In this document: positions 16,439-25,600 of the stretch, in pieces
Layout of the letters: each line of letters begins with the position of its first letter
Numbering within the stretch: position 1 is the first letter of the stretch
Source of the DNA: Pseudomonadota bacterium
GTDB taxonomy: Bacteria > Cyanobacteriota > Vampirovibrionia > Obscuribacterales > Obscuribacteraceae
Direction: 5' to 3'
NCBI GenBank assembly: GCA_021324135.1
Contig: JAJPJO010000374.1
Span: forward strand, 1 to 59,845
DNA: 59,845 nt
Translations under genes and position numbers: made by a program
Notes under the pieces: generated by a model
Seen by the model: the letters and a program-made list of their open reading frames with translations, nothing else
The model's database searches: none
Told to the model about the DNA's origin: nothing

Positions 16439-17584
16439 ATGTTTTGCAGATGTGCGATGCCCACGGAAACGTTTGCCAATTCGAAGAAGCACGACTGCGG
16501 AATGATCTCATTCTGCCTGGCTTTTCTATTCGTTGTTTTAATGCTGCTCGGGCAGGCGCTTCCCTGCCTGGCCGAACAGAAACAAAGCATGTCGCCCGCG
16601 GCAAAAAATTATTTGCTCAAAGCACTAAATATTATCAAGAAGCAGGCATTGAACAGTGAATCAATGGACTTCAATTCTCAGAAATTGAAAGCTCTTGAGC
16701 TGGCACGTGGAGCCAAAACTCCGCAGGATACTTATCCGGCAATTCGCCATGTGCTGGCAGAGCTGCCCGATCATCATAGCGCTCTTGTCGTTCCGCAGCC
16801 TGCACCCGAGACACCGGGTCGCTTCAAATTACCGGTGCCAGCCAAACAGCTCGAGCCTTCCGGACAAATAATTGAGGGAGATCACAAAGTTGCTTATCTT
16901 CTGGTTCCCGGACTGATCGCCTACGATACAGCTGACATTATGCGCTATGCAGAGAGACTTCGAGGTATTTTAGTAAAACTGGAAAACGAAAAGCCCGAAG
17001 GATGGATAGTTGACCTGCGCTCCAATACCGGTGGGAACAACTGGCCGATGCTTGCAGCGCTTGGACCATTGTTTGGGAGTCGAGTGCTCGGATACTTTCG
17101 CTGCCCGAAGACCAAGCCTCATCCCTGGATTTACGAAGATGACAAAATCTCTGTTATGGATTCCTCCAGACGATGGCTTCACAGTCCAATTTCAGCCAGC
17201 CGAGGTGGTCGTCTTAACATCCGCGAGCTGCCACCAGTGGCGGTGCTGATTAGCAGGAATACGATTAGCGCCGGTGAGATTGTTTGCATAGCCTTCAAGG
17301 GACGCCCAAACACTAGATTCTTCGGAAATGACACGTGCGGCTTAACAACAGCAGTGTACCCTTTTGAGCTACCTGACCATGCGGTGCTGTTTCTGGCAGT
17401 TGCAAACGATGCCGACCGGAATGGGCATTGCTACCCGGGCGGCATTTCTCCTGATCAGTACATAATGCAAGATACACAGGGGCAAAAAGATTCAGCGGTT
17501 GAATCGGCAAGAGACTGGATTTCAAGCAAGATAGCGGAATCGATCAGCCATCAGGATAGTTTCGCCGCCACGCAAAAGGATTAG
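16439..17584 (+). CDS. Exported S41-family serine peptidase-like protein
   Basis: A membrane or signal segment (MISFCLAFLFVVLMLLGQAL) is followed by a helical region and an S41 core. VDLRSNTGGNNWPM corresponds to the conserved DLRxNxGG strand, and the catalytic serine lies in NTISAGEIVCIAFKG, with the following FGNDTCGLTTA loop. There is no PDZ domain, unlike CtpA. The fold therefore resembles the short tricorn/IRBP-like S41 branch. It acts outside the cytoplasm, and its substrate is unknown. Several starts are possible (16370, 16439, 16457, 16502). 16439 is a compromise giving 381 residues, and 16502 would put the signal segment at the N-terminus. Its reading direction is divergent from the methyltransferase gene. 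Confidence 0.8.
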   Translation: MFCRCAMPTETFANSKKHDCGMISFCLAFLFVVLMLLGQALPCLAEQKQSMSPAAKNYLLKALNIIKKQALNSESMDFNSQKLKALELARGAKTPQDTYPAIRHVLAELPDHHSALVVPQPAPETPGRFKLPVPAKQLEPSGQIIEGDHKVAYLLVPGLIAYDTADIMRYAERLRGILVKLENEKPEGWIVDLRSNTGGNNWPMLAALGPLFGSRVLGYFRCPKTKPHPWIYEDDKISVMDSSRRWLHSPISASRGGRLNIRELPPVAVLISRNTISAGEIVCIAFKGRPNTRFFGNDTCGLTTAVYPFELPDHAVLFLAVANDADRNGHCYPGGISPDQYIMQDTQGQKDSAVESARDWISSKIAESISHQDSFAATQKD

Positions 17585-17671
17585 GTTCTTTGCCTGGTGG
17601 TGAAACCTTTTGGAATCTGCGCCGTCCATTTTTGCCGGAGATAAAACACATCATTTTAGAACTGGCTAAAG

Positions 17672-18445
17672 GTGCTGCCTTTGAGCGATTCGCTTCAAAA
17701 CTCTGCTATCAGTAAGGTTCCCGAAGTCACATTGGGCTTTTGGACTCTCAAGATTCTTGCTACAACCTTGGGTGAGGTCGGCGGGAACGCAGTGACGATG
17801 ACACTGGGGCTTGGTTACCTCGTCGGTACAGCCATATTCGGAACTCTGTTGATAATTGCTGTGACAGCCCAAGTAAGAACAAAGCACTTCCACCCGATTC
17901 TCTACTGGATCGTCATCACCTTAACCACTCTTGCGGGGACGACTTTGGCTGACTTTGTCGACCGTTCGCTCGGAATCGGCTATTTTGGCGGATCTTTAAC
18001 GCTCTTTCTTCTCGTGCTCACGACCTTAGCAGTCTGGCACCGTTCGCTGGGCTCCGTCGATGTGGTATCAATCACATCGAGGAAAGCTGAAATTTTTTAT
18101 TGGACAACAATCATGTTTTCACAAACTCTAGGCACCGCGCTCGGTGACTGGATGGCAGACAGCACTGGCTTAGGATACAACGGCAGCGCACTGCTAATCG
18201 CTGCCATCCTGGTGTTTCTTGCCTTCCTATACTTTTTCAGCAAGACAAATCGTACCTTCCTGTTTTGGGCTGCATTCATCCTCACACGCCCGCTGGGCGC
18301 AACACTAGCCAACTCTCTGGATAAGCCGTTATCAAAAGGCGGACTAGCAATCAATGATATTACCGCTACTGCTGTGATTGGCGCAGTCATGATCATTTGC
18401 CTGTTGCTGATACCACAACGGCAAAAACATGCTGCGCGACTTTGA
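17672..18445 (+). CDS. Multi-pass membrane protein, COG4705-like
   Basis: There are about eight hydrophobic segments. The sequence is built from repeated units of the kind FWTLKILATTLGEVGGN, IVITLTTLAGTTLADF, TIMFSQTLGTALGDWM and AFILTRPLGATLANSL, each followed by a glycine-rich GLGY or GIGYFGG stretch. This TTLGE/D repeat matches the uncharacterised membrane family COG4705. Function is unknown. Four-fold internal repetition with conserved acidic residues would suit a small transporter. The reading frame starts with GTG at 17672. A TTG at 17681 with AAAGGTG six bases before it is an equally good start. It follows the S41 gene by 87 bases. Confidence 0.75.
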   Translation: MLPLSDSLQNSAISKVPEVTLGFWTLKILATTLGEVGGNAVTMTLGLGYLVGTAIFGTLLIIAVTAQVRTKHFHPILYWIVITLTTLAGTTLADFVDRSLGIGYFGGSLTLFLLVLTTLAVWHRSLGSVDVVSITSRKAEIFYWTTIMFSQTLGTALGDWMADSTGLGYNGSALLIAAILVFLAFLYFFSKTNRTFLFWAAFILTRPLGATLANSLDKPLSKGGLAINDITATAVIGAVMIICLLLIPQRQKHAARL

Positions 18446-18622
18446 TTTTGCCATTAAGAGAAAGTCCCACTTTTCCGATTTGATAGCGACGCAGGCGGTG
18501 CCGGAATAAAAGATGCAGGGCAGATGGGGAAGTGACTCTCTACATTCTGAGCCTACTCTGACTATGAAATGATAGTCAAAGAAATGAAGTTTTCGCCGAG
18601 CGATTGGAGCTGAACGGGATCG

Positions 18623-19117
18623 CTATGGTGTGGTCACGGTCATCAATTGACGAAGTTCATCGATCTCGTCTTTGTACGCAGGACCGAGCGTCTCACCATT
18701 CAGCGGAATGGTTATCAAAAGGCCCATCATTCCATTGCTTTCGTCATTAAACAGACTTAGGTAATACTCGGGCGCAACCTTGGCGTGATGCCGGGGTTGA
18801 TTAAGAATCGGATAAATGTTTCTGAATATCCATTCCTTTGTTCTATCAAAGGATTTTTCTGTGTAACTCGAAATGACTGCAGTCTTTTTGTTTGAGTCTG
18901 TCGCACGATACAATATCGCCTGCTTACAGCCTAGAATTACTGCCGGTCCGTAGGCAATATCATCTGCAATTTCCACAGGCTGAAGCTCAGTTTGAAGGTC
19001 TTCCTTCGGACGGGTTGGTTGTGCCTTCAACGAGTTTCCGACGCACAGAAGGATCGCTCCTAAAGATATAAGCAATACGAGCAGCCGATGGTACATGCGT
19101 CTGTTGTGTCTTGTCAT
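18623..19117 (-). CDS. Exported hypothetical protein, 164 aa
   Basis: An N-terminal signal peptide (YHRLLVLLISLGAILLCVG) ends near NSLKAQ. The mature part of about 135 residues has no recognised domain. It has alternating strands (YGPAVILGCKQAILYRATD; GMMGLLITIPLNGE) and a helix near the end (YKDEIDELRQLM). The ATG at 19117 has AGGAG eleven bases upstream, and a GTG at 19129 lies just after the same site. It is flanked by more than 170 bases without genes on each side, so it is probably transcribed alone. No function is assigned. Confidence 0.65.
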   Translation of the reverse strand: MTRHNRRMYHRLLVLLISLGAILLCVGNSLKAQPTRPKEDLQTELQPVEIADDIAYGPAVILGCKQAILYRATDSNKKTAVISSYTEKSFDRTKEWIFRNIYPILNQPRHHAKVAPEYYLSLFNDESNGMMGLLITIPLNGETLGPAYKDEIDELRQLMTVTTP

Positions 19118-19345
19118 GCGATACTTCACTCCTATTTGGCAGGTCAGGGCATTGGTTGAATTGGATATGGAATGCCTGGTGCTGGTGCTTTAGCCGCTTC
19201 CGTCCAACCAGGAATGCTCCCCACGCCCCAGGATGAACGTTTCCGCTTTTGAATCCGTGACCAAAAGCGTCGTCAACATTCACAGTGCACTTGGGGCATC
19301 ATAACATTGATATAATCGCAACCAATATTTCAGCGCTGGTGTGCG

Positions 19346-20350
19346 ATGAACGTTTGGATCCAATTCTTACTATGCGCAGCATTGATATTCTTCGCCGGGC
19401 ACAAGCTCAGTCTTTACGGCGAAATTATTGCTGAGCGCACCGGCTTGGCGAAGAGCTGGGTGGGCATAGTTTTGCTCGGCGTGATTACATCCTTGTGCGA
19501 GCTGGTCACAAGCGTTTCCGCCGTCACGCTGCATGACCTCCCGGATATGGCTGTCAGTGGAACGATTGGCAGCTGTCTGTTTAATTTGATGGTAATTGCA
19601 CTGCTTGATGTTTATTCAAAGAAGCCGGTATCACATGTGGTGGATCAGGGTCAGATTCTTTCGGCTGGGTTTGGAATTGTTCTGATGGGTCTTGGCGTAA
19701 TCGACATTGTTTATGGCAAGTACCTGCCGGTCCTCACTTTCCTGAACAACAGCGATCCGCTCAGCCTGGTTTATCCGCTCTTGTACATCCTGGCGATGAA
19801 GCTGATTTTCTCATATGAATCTGCACGCGAGGCAGCCTCGATCGTAAAGCTGGCAGAGGGGGCGCCTGAGCAGAAGCGCTCGATGGTGGCAATTTTGATG
19901 CCTTTCACTTTTTATGCCGCCCTAATCGTGGGGGCGTCTTGCTATCTACCCGAATTGGCCGAGCAAATCGGCACGGCGACCGGCTGGGGACAAAGCTTCA
20001 TCGGCAGCTCTTTCATTGCCATAACCACTTCATTGCCCGAGGTAGCCGTTTCCATGTCAGCTGCTCGACGCGGCTCATTTGATCTGGCGGTCGGCAATTT
20101 ACTCGGCAGCAATCTTTTCAATGTGGTTATACTTGCTGTAACCGATTTTTGTTATGCCAAGGCGCCGCTGTTGCGAACCATATCGGAATTAAACGCACTG
20201 CCTGCGGTGGCATCGATAATCGCGACCGCCATAGTGGTCATCGGATTGATGTATCGATCGGAAAAGAAGGTCCTGTTGCTTGCCGGAGATGCTATCGGCA
20301 TTTTTCTGGTTTACTTCTTAGCTAACATTCTCTTGTTCAATGCTCACTGA
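19346..20350 (+). CDS. Sodium/calcium exchanger (CaCA) family membrane protein
   Basis: This is a ten- to eleven-helix cation antiporter in the inner membrane. Two inverted alpha repeats are clear. The first is WVGIVLLGVITSLCELVTSV followed by GTIGSCLFNL. The second is FIGSSFIAITTSLPEVAVSM followed by GNLLGSNLFNV. The acidic residues in TSLCE and TSLPE are the ion-coordinating glutamates, and the GS-x-FN motifs follow as expected. The first repeat has Cys instead of the usual Pro. A soluble loop sits near residues 165-190. The ion specificity (Ca2+, Na+ or other) cannot be told. The gene converges on the vWA lipoprotein gene, with the two stop codons overlapping by seven bases. Confidence 0.88.
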   Translation: MNVWIQFLLCAALIFFAGHKLSLYGEIIAERTGLAKSWVGIVLLGVITSLCELVTSVSAVTLHDLPDMAVSGTIGSCLFNLMVIALLDVYSKKPVSHVVDQGQILSAGFGIVLMGLGVIDIVYGKYLPVLTFLNNSDPLSLVYPLLYILAMKLIFSYESAREAASIVKLAEGAPEQKRSMVAILMPFTFYAALIVGASCYLPELAEQIGTATGWGQSFIGSSFIAITTSLPEVAVSMSAARRGSFDLAVGNLLGSNLFNVVILAVTDFCYAKAPLLRTISELNALPAVASIIATAIVVIGLMYRSEKKVLLLAGDAIGIFLVYFLANILLFNAH

Positions 20351-22020
20351 CCGGGTGTCTGCGTGTCGGTCGCGACCCTGGGCGTTTTCAAATCTTGAGC
20401 GCGTTTTACCAAACCGACGAACTCGGATCGGTAACCGCCATTATCTCTGCCTTTGGCGCCGTCCGCGAGATTGACCACCTGCGCATAGTTTGCACTGCCC
20501 TTATACTTCGAGTCATGCAACAAGAGCGCGAACTCGGCTACTGCTGCTGACCAGCGGAAGTTTTCCGAGGTTCCGCCACGCGGGTTTAATTGGCTGCCGA
20601 CAGTGTAGCTGAGCTTCTTGCTTTGCGAACCATTCGGTTCCTTATATCTCAGCTTCACACACATCAGCTCGTCTGCGCCCGGTGCGCCACCAACCCAGTA
20701 CAGTTTTTGATAGCGGGAGGCATCCACATCGTCGCGCACTTTTTCCTTAGACTCAGCCGGGACCAGCTCATAGAGTGCGGTTACATGGTGGCCCGAGCCG
20801 AGCTCGCCTGCATCTTTCTTGTCATCATTGAAGTCTTCGGCAGCGAGCATGCGGTTCTCATAGCCGATCAATCTGTAGCCTTTCACAAGTTTTGGATTGA
20901 ATTCCACCTGCAGCTTGACGTCTTTGGCGATCGTAAACATGGTGCCGCCAAATTCGCTGACCAGAACTTTTTTGGCTTCTTGCAGCGTGTCAATGTAAGC
21001 ATGGTTGCCATTGCCCTTATCGGCAAGCGTTTCCATACGAACATCTTTGTAGTTGCCGGTACCGAATCCGAGCACCGTCAGAAAAACACCGGAGTTACGT
21101 TTCTGCTCAATCAAACGCTCAAGCTCATCATCGCTCGATAAACCAACGTTGAAATCTCCGTCGGTTGCCAGAATGATTCTATTATTGCCATGGGGCATGA
21201 AGTTTCGCATGGCAACATCATAGGCAAGAACGATACCTTCACCACCCGCGGTGGCACCACCCGATTCGAGACGATCGAGCGCTGCCAATATGGTGCTCTT
21301 ATCTTTCCCTGATGTGGGCGGCAGCACAAGGCCGGAAGAACCGGCGTAAGTAACGATGGACACACGGTCTTGAGGGCGCAGCTTCTCTACCAGCATGGCA
21401 AATGATCTTTTCAGCAAGGGCAACTTCGATTCATCCGACATTGATCCCGAGCAATCGATGAGGAAAACCAGATTCGAAGGCGGCAAGTTTGTCGATGCAA
21501 TTTCTCTGCCCTGAAGTCCAATATGGACCAGTTTATGCCCCTTTGCCCATGGGCAGTCGCCAACTTCTGCGCTAATCGCGAAAGGCTCCTTGCCCTTTGG
21601 TTGAGGATAATCATAGGTGAAATAATTGATCAGCTCCTCACTTCGAACGGCATCCGGCGGCGGCAACTGACCATCGTTTATAAAACGCCTGACATTGGCA
21701 TATGCCGCCGTGTCAACATCAATTGAGAAAGTGGAAAACGGATTTTGTTTTACCGCCAGAAAATCACTCTCGACGATACGCCCATATTCCTCGCTGCTCA
21801 CCTCGCTCTTGCGCGCGGAAGGACTCGGTGCTGCACAGCATTTCTGTGCGCGCTTCGTCGCAATGCAAGGCTTTGGAGACGGAGCTTTCATCTTCTGCTC
21901 CAAATTCACCACCTGCTTGGGCACCGTTTCGCATTGTTGGAGCGAACCGCATCCTGCAATGCTAAAACTGGAAGCCACTACCAATGCCAGGGCTAAAGAC
22001 CTTTTGTTTTTGCACGTCAT
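20344..22020 (-). CDS. YfbK-like von Willebrand factor A domain lipoprotein
   Basis: A lipoprotein signal (ALVVASSFSIAGC) places it on the membrane. After a Cys/Pro-rich linker comes the YfbK N-terminal domain (NPFSTFSIDVDTAAYANVRR; SEELINYFTYDYP). The vWA domain follows, with an intact MIDAS motif DCSGSMS near residue 190, TAGGEGI and LATDGDFNVG. The C-terminal domain (FRWSAAVAEFALLLHDSKY) completes the 558-residue family length. The binding partner is unknown. Family members bind a metal-dependent ligand outside the cytoplasm. The ATG at 22020 is chosen because it starts the lipoprotein signal; the frame runs upstream to 22092 without one. No AAA MoxR partner is encoded nearby. Confidence 0.9.
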   Translation of the reverse strand: MTCKNKRSLALALVVASSFSIAGCGSLQQCETVPKQVVNLEQKMKAPSPKPCIATKRAQKCCAAPSPSARKSEVSSEEYGRIVESDFLAVKQNPFSTFSIDVDTAAYANVRRFINDGQLPPPDAVRSEELINYFTYDYPQPKGKEPFAISAEVGDCPWAKGHKLVHIGLQGREIASTNLPPSNLVFLIDCSGSMSDESKLPLLKRSFAMLVEKLRPQDRVSIVTYAGSSGLVLPPTSGKDKSTILAALDRLESGGATAGGEGIVLAYDVAMRNFMPHGNNRIILATDGDFNVGLSSDDELERLIEQKRNSGVFLTVLGFGTGNYKDVRMETLADKGNGNHAYIDTLQEAKKVLVSEFGGTMFTIAKDVKLQVEFNPKLVKGYRLIGYENRMLAAEDFNDDKKDAGELGSGHHVTALYELVPAESKEKVRDDVDASRYQKLYWVGGAPGADELMCVKLRYKEPNGSQSKKLSYTVGSQLNPRGGTSENFRWSAAVAEFALLLHDSKYKGSANYAQVVNLADGAKGRDNGGYRSEFVGLVKRAQDLKTPRVATDTQTPGQ

Positions 22021-22146
22021 AATTTTTTTCCCGCGACAACGAATGCGCCTACGACCAATTTCATCGTAGCGACTCATGTGCGGGGCAGACACCGGACTTA
22101 CCCTGAGGTGGAACTGCCCTTAACTCCAAATCGACGTGAGCACGTG

Positions 22147-22173
22147 TCTTGCAGACTTTGCCGGACTGCAAGA
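22147..22173 (-). terminator. Hairpin downstream of the 118-aa gene
   Basis: An 8-bp perfect stem TCTTGCAG/CTGCAAGA with an 11-base loop. It lies just after the stop of the minus-strand gene at 22181 and lacks a clear T run, so it may be a weak terminator or an RNA-stabilising hairpin. Confidence 0.35.
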
Positions 22174-22180
22174 TGTCTTG

Positions 22181-22537
22181 CTATTTAGATTGTTGCAAAA
22201 GAGGGGCTTTATGAAATGTCTCAACCGTGGTACCGGAGTCATTGAACTCATCCAACCTGACGCTGTACTTGCCGATTCCGGAGCACAAGGAAAAGGCAAG
22301 AGATAGAGCCAAAAGCCATAGTATGGCAACATAATAGGTAGCGGCTCTCGGATCGGCTCGACGGCGGATGCTCGTGAAAAGAAGCGCGTAAAAAACAACA
22401 GCTATGGAAAGCGAGCAGATACCGCTTAGCTGGAAGCAAAACTCAGCCGAGGAGCCTTGCGCTATGCCGGCAACGAGCAAGAATAGCCCGACAACAACTC
22501 CAAAGGTCCAAAACTTAGGTTTTCCAGTTGGTTTCAT
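22181..22537 (-). CDS. Small membrane protein, 118 aa
   Basis: Three hydrophobic helices are predicted by eye: FWTFGVVVGLFLLVAGIA, LSIAVVFYALLFTSI and YYVAILWLLALSLAFSL. A positively charged RRRADPR loop follows the second. The C-terminal 35 residues are polar. No family is recognised. The ATG at 22537 gives a start directly before the first helix, but the ribosome-binding site is poor. It lies between the vWA gene and the giant gene, all on the minus strand. The 123-base gap to the giant gene leaves cotranscription uncertain. Confidence 0.5.
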   Translation of the reverse strand: MKPTGKPKFWTFGVVVGLFLLVAGIAQGSSAEFCFQLSGICSLSIAVVFYALLFTSIRRRADPRAATYYVAILWLLALSLAFSLCSGIGKYSVRLDEFNDSGTTVETFHKAPLLQQSK

Positions 22538-22660
22538 AAGACCACTTTAGCATGTCTAAAAACAAATGGGCAGCAGTCGCTATTTGTTCGATAAAACGAT
22601 TGATTGTGCACCATATATAGTACCATCTCAGGTCTTCGGTTCTCTAGCATAATCCAAACC

Positions 22661-25600
22661 TCAGCGGTCTCCAGGACCATCTGCTGCTTCGTAATCGAAG
22701 AGCACCATCGTTCGCTTTGCTTTGCCTCCCGGGTTGCCCGGCGGCGGCAACTTCAAAAATCCCGCCTGGCGAGCCACTGTCTCCAACAAATAGTTGGTGT
22801 CGGGAGCACGTGTTTCGCCTACCGCATCGAAGAATTGACCAACGTGCCGTTGCGAATAGAGGTTACCCACTTGCGGTTGCATATAGGCAAGCCACTTTGG
22901 ACCGCCGGTGCCATCGACTCGCAAGACCGGCGGCTGACCCTGGACGGGAGCCGTCAGTGGAATGATGGGGCAGTCGCGCACTTCGCTCTTGCCATCGGCA
23001 GAAAATACTCGCGTTCCCCAGGAGTTGTTCCAGCGACCATGGCGTTGGATCTTCAGTACGCATCCGTTATCGAGCGCTACTGCAATCTGGCTGTTACCCA
23101 TGAAGACTTCGGTCGGACGAACACCAGTCAGATGTTTCTGCAGGATGTCGAGAAGTATTTCTTGAGCACGATCGACTTCGGCCTTCGACCACTCATGCGT
23201 GTCGAGTCCGCGCTTGGCATGCGAGAATGCATCGGATGCCAGATCGGCAAGCTCCTGTTTGGGAACTTCGGTTCGTCCCTCGGTTGTCGGCACTTTAAAT
23301 TCCGGCGTCGGGCGACGATCGTAGATCTCATTGAGCGTATTGCGAATCTCATCCAGATTGCGCCTTGGATTGTTCTCCAGATAGAACTTGAGCGCTTGTC
23401 CAAGATCCGACTTGCGTTCCGTCTCGCTAAGGCGAAGGATCTCCTCGACCAATTCCATACGAGTCGGGTCCTTCGTATTAACTTTGCCGAGCAGCTGTCT
23501 GAGCGCCGGCTGTTGCTCGGCCGGCATCTTAGCAATGTCGCACAACGCTTCAGCAAAACGTATGCGCGTGGTCAGCTGATTGCGGGTGACTCCATCGCTG
23601 AAGAGCTTGGCGTTGATTCCCGCCTCCTCAAGATGCGCATCACTGAGACGCAGCAAGCGCTCGAATAAAGGCAACCGTTTCATTTGCTCCGGAGTTTGCG
23701 TCTGAGCATCTACGTACTTGGCGAGCGCCTGTTTAAGCGGATCAGGCAAGGTAGAGTCGTTGATGCGCTTGAGAAGATCTTGCTTGCGCTGAGCCGGATC
23801 ATCGCCCGGCCGATCATCAGGACCTTTCTCGGGCGGCTTATCGGGAGGTTTGTCCGGCGGTTTGTCCGGCGGAGCCGGCTTCTCGGGTGGTTTATCGGGC
23901 GGCTTATCCGGCGGCTTCTCAGGCGGTTTGTCCGGCGGCTTATCCGGCGGCTTGTCATCGCCCTTTGGCGCCGAAGGCTTGGCGACGACCGGAGGAGTGC
24001 GTAACGGCACCTTGGCTCCGGGCTTAACGGACAAAACAGGTGTGTCCTTTGGTAGCGCCGATGGTGCAATATGGTGGTGAGTAAAGCCCTGCCATAAGCC
24101 CAGGATTTTCGCCATTTGATCGCGCTTGGCGACGAGATCGCCGGGGCACTCACCGCCGCGCAACTCGTTTATGTGGACGACTCGTTTGCCGTCCTGGCTC
24201 AAGCACCACGGATTGCCGTCGAATCCCATAATCGGAGTGCCGTCCGGTGCTACCGGTATCACCAGTGGTGTCTGTAGCAGTTGCGGTCGAATCGCTCCTT
24301 GCGCGTTTACCAGATCGTTGAGGCGGGTTCTCTCGCCCTCGAGTTCTTTCGGGCATGGCTCACCCATCAACTCTTTTACATGGACGACTTTGGTGCCGTC
24401 TTTGTCGAGGCACCAGGTGCGACCGTCGATATCGCCGATTGGCTTGCCGGCTGTGTCCACCGGGACACGGAGCGGTTCACCGTTTGGTCCAAGAACATTT
24501 ACCTTAGTGTCAGGAAAAACTCTTTCAACTCGAACGTATCCGTTTTTATAATTTACCTGGTGCGACTCCATGTGATTCTTCGGCTGCATAATACGGTAAC
24601 GCAGATACGATCCATCGGCAGCTTTCACATGATCGGCATGCAGTATGATGCCGCGGGGCTCGCCGTCGGCACTCGGGCGGCCCAGTTCCACGCGGCAGCC
24701 TTCCGGAATCTGGACACGATACGGCCGACCATCAGTGCCGATCATATCGATTGTCATGCCGGGCGTTTTTGGCCGTTCGGCATTGAAGTCGGGGGGCTTG
24801 CCGGCTTGATCTTTGGGGATGGTTATCTTCGGGCGCTCGCCATTGGCTTGCTTCGGTCCCTCCCAAACCATATCATCGCCTTGCTGTTTTAGCGTGTTGT
24901 TGCCGGAGTTGTAAATGCGCTCCTGGGTCAAGCCCTTGAGCAGAACCTGCCGTGTTTGAGCCAGCTCCGTCGCCAGATCTTGATAGCTCTTGTTGGCGGA
25001 AACATCTCTGAGCCCTGAAGCCTTATTGGTTACTGTAACCTCGCTTTGAATGCGTTTGAGACCATTGTTGAGGTCCTTCAGCCCTGCCTTCAAATCATCG
25101 AAACTCGTCTTACCGTCGGCAAAACTTCTCAGCTTGGCTATGGCACCGTCTATGGTATCAGCAGTTTTCAGTATCTCGTTAATCCGGCCCAGTCGTCCGG
25201 CTTCCTTCCTCGATTCATTGAGGAGATCGCGCAGGTTCCTTTGCTCCACAGGATCTTTGACTTGCTGGACGTGCTTGGCGTAATCGACGGGTTTGTCTGC
25301 AGGAACATCAATGCCCAGCTCAGCCAGACGCGCGCGCATATACGCATCGGAGTTCTGTAAATCAGCGGCCAATCTGTCTCGCGCCGCCCTCAGCCCGTTG
25401 AAGCCCTGGTCCGCCAGATGAGGATCAAGTTGAGCGCGCAGGGCTTCTAGAGACTTGATCAGATCCGGTGCGGCCTGGCGCATGGCAGCCTCACCCTGCA
25501 TGCCGCCGTTGAGGCGCAGTTGAGCCTCAGCCAGAGGTCCCAGTTTGGCGCGCATCGCTTCGAGCGCGCTTACCAGCTCCGGATGAGTGGCTTTCAAAGC

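Noticed and set aside
22604-23668. Plus-strand frame of 354 residues over the end of the giant gene
   Set aside because: It is the shadow of a high-GC coding strand. It is Arg/Ser/Leu-rich with no recognisable motif, and the minus strand is clearly coding.
23825-23955. Possible CRISPR-like or satellite array
   Set aside because: The periodic sequence is an in-frame PPDK codon repeat without spacers.
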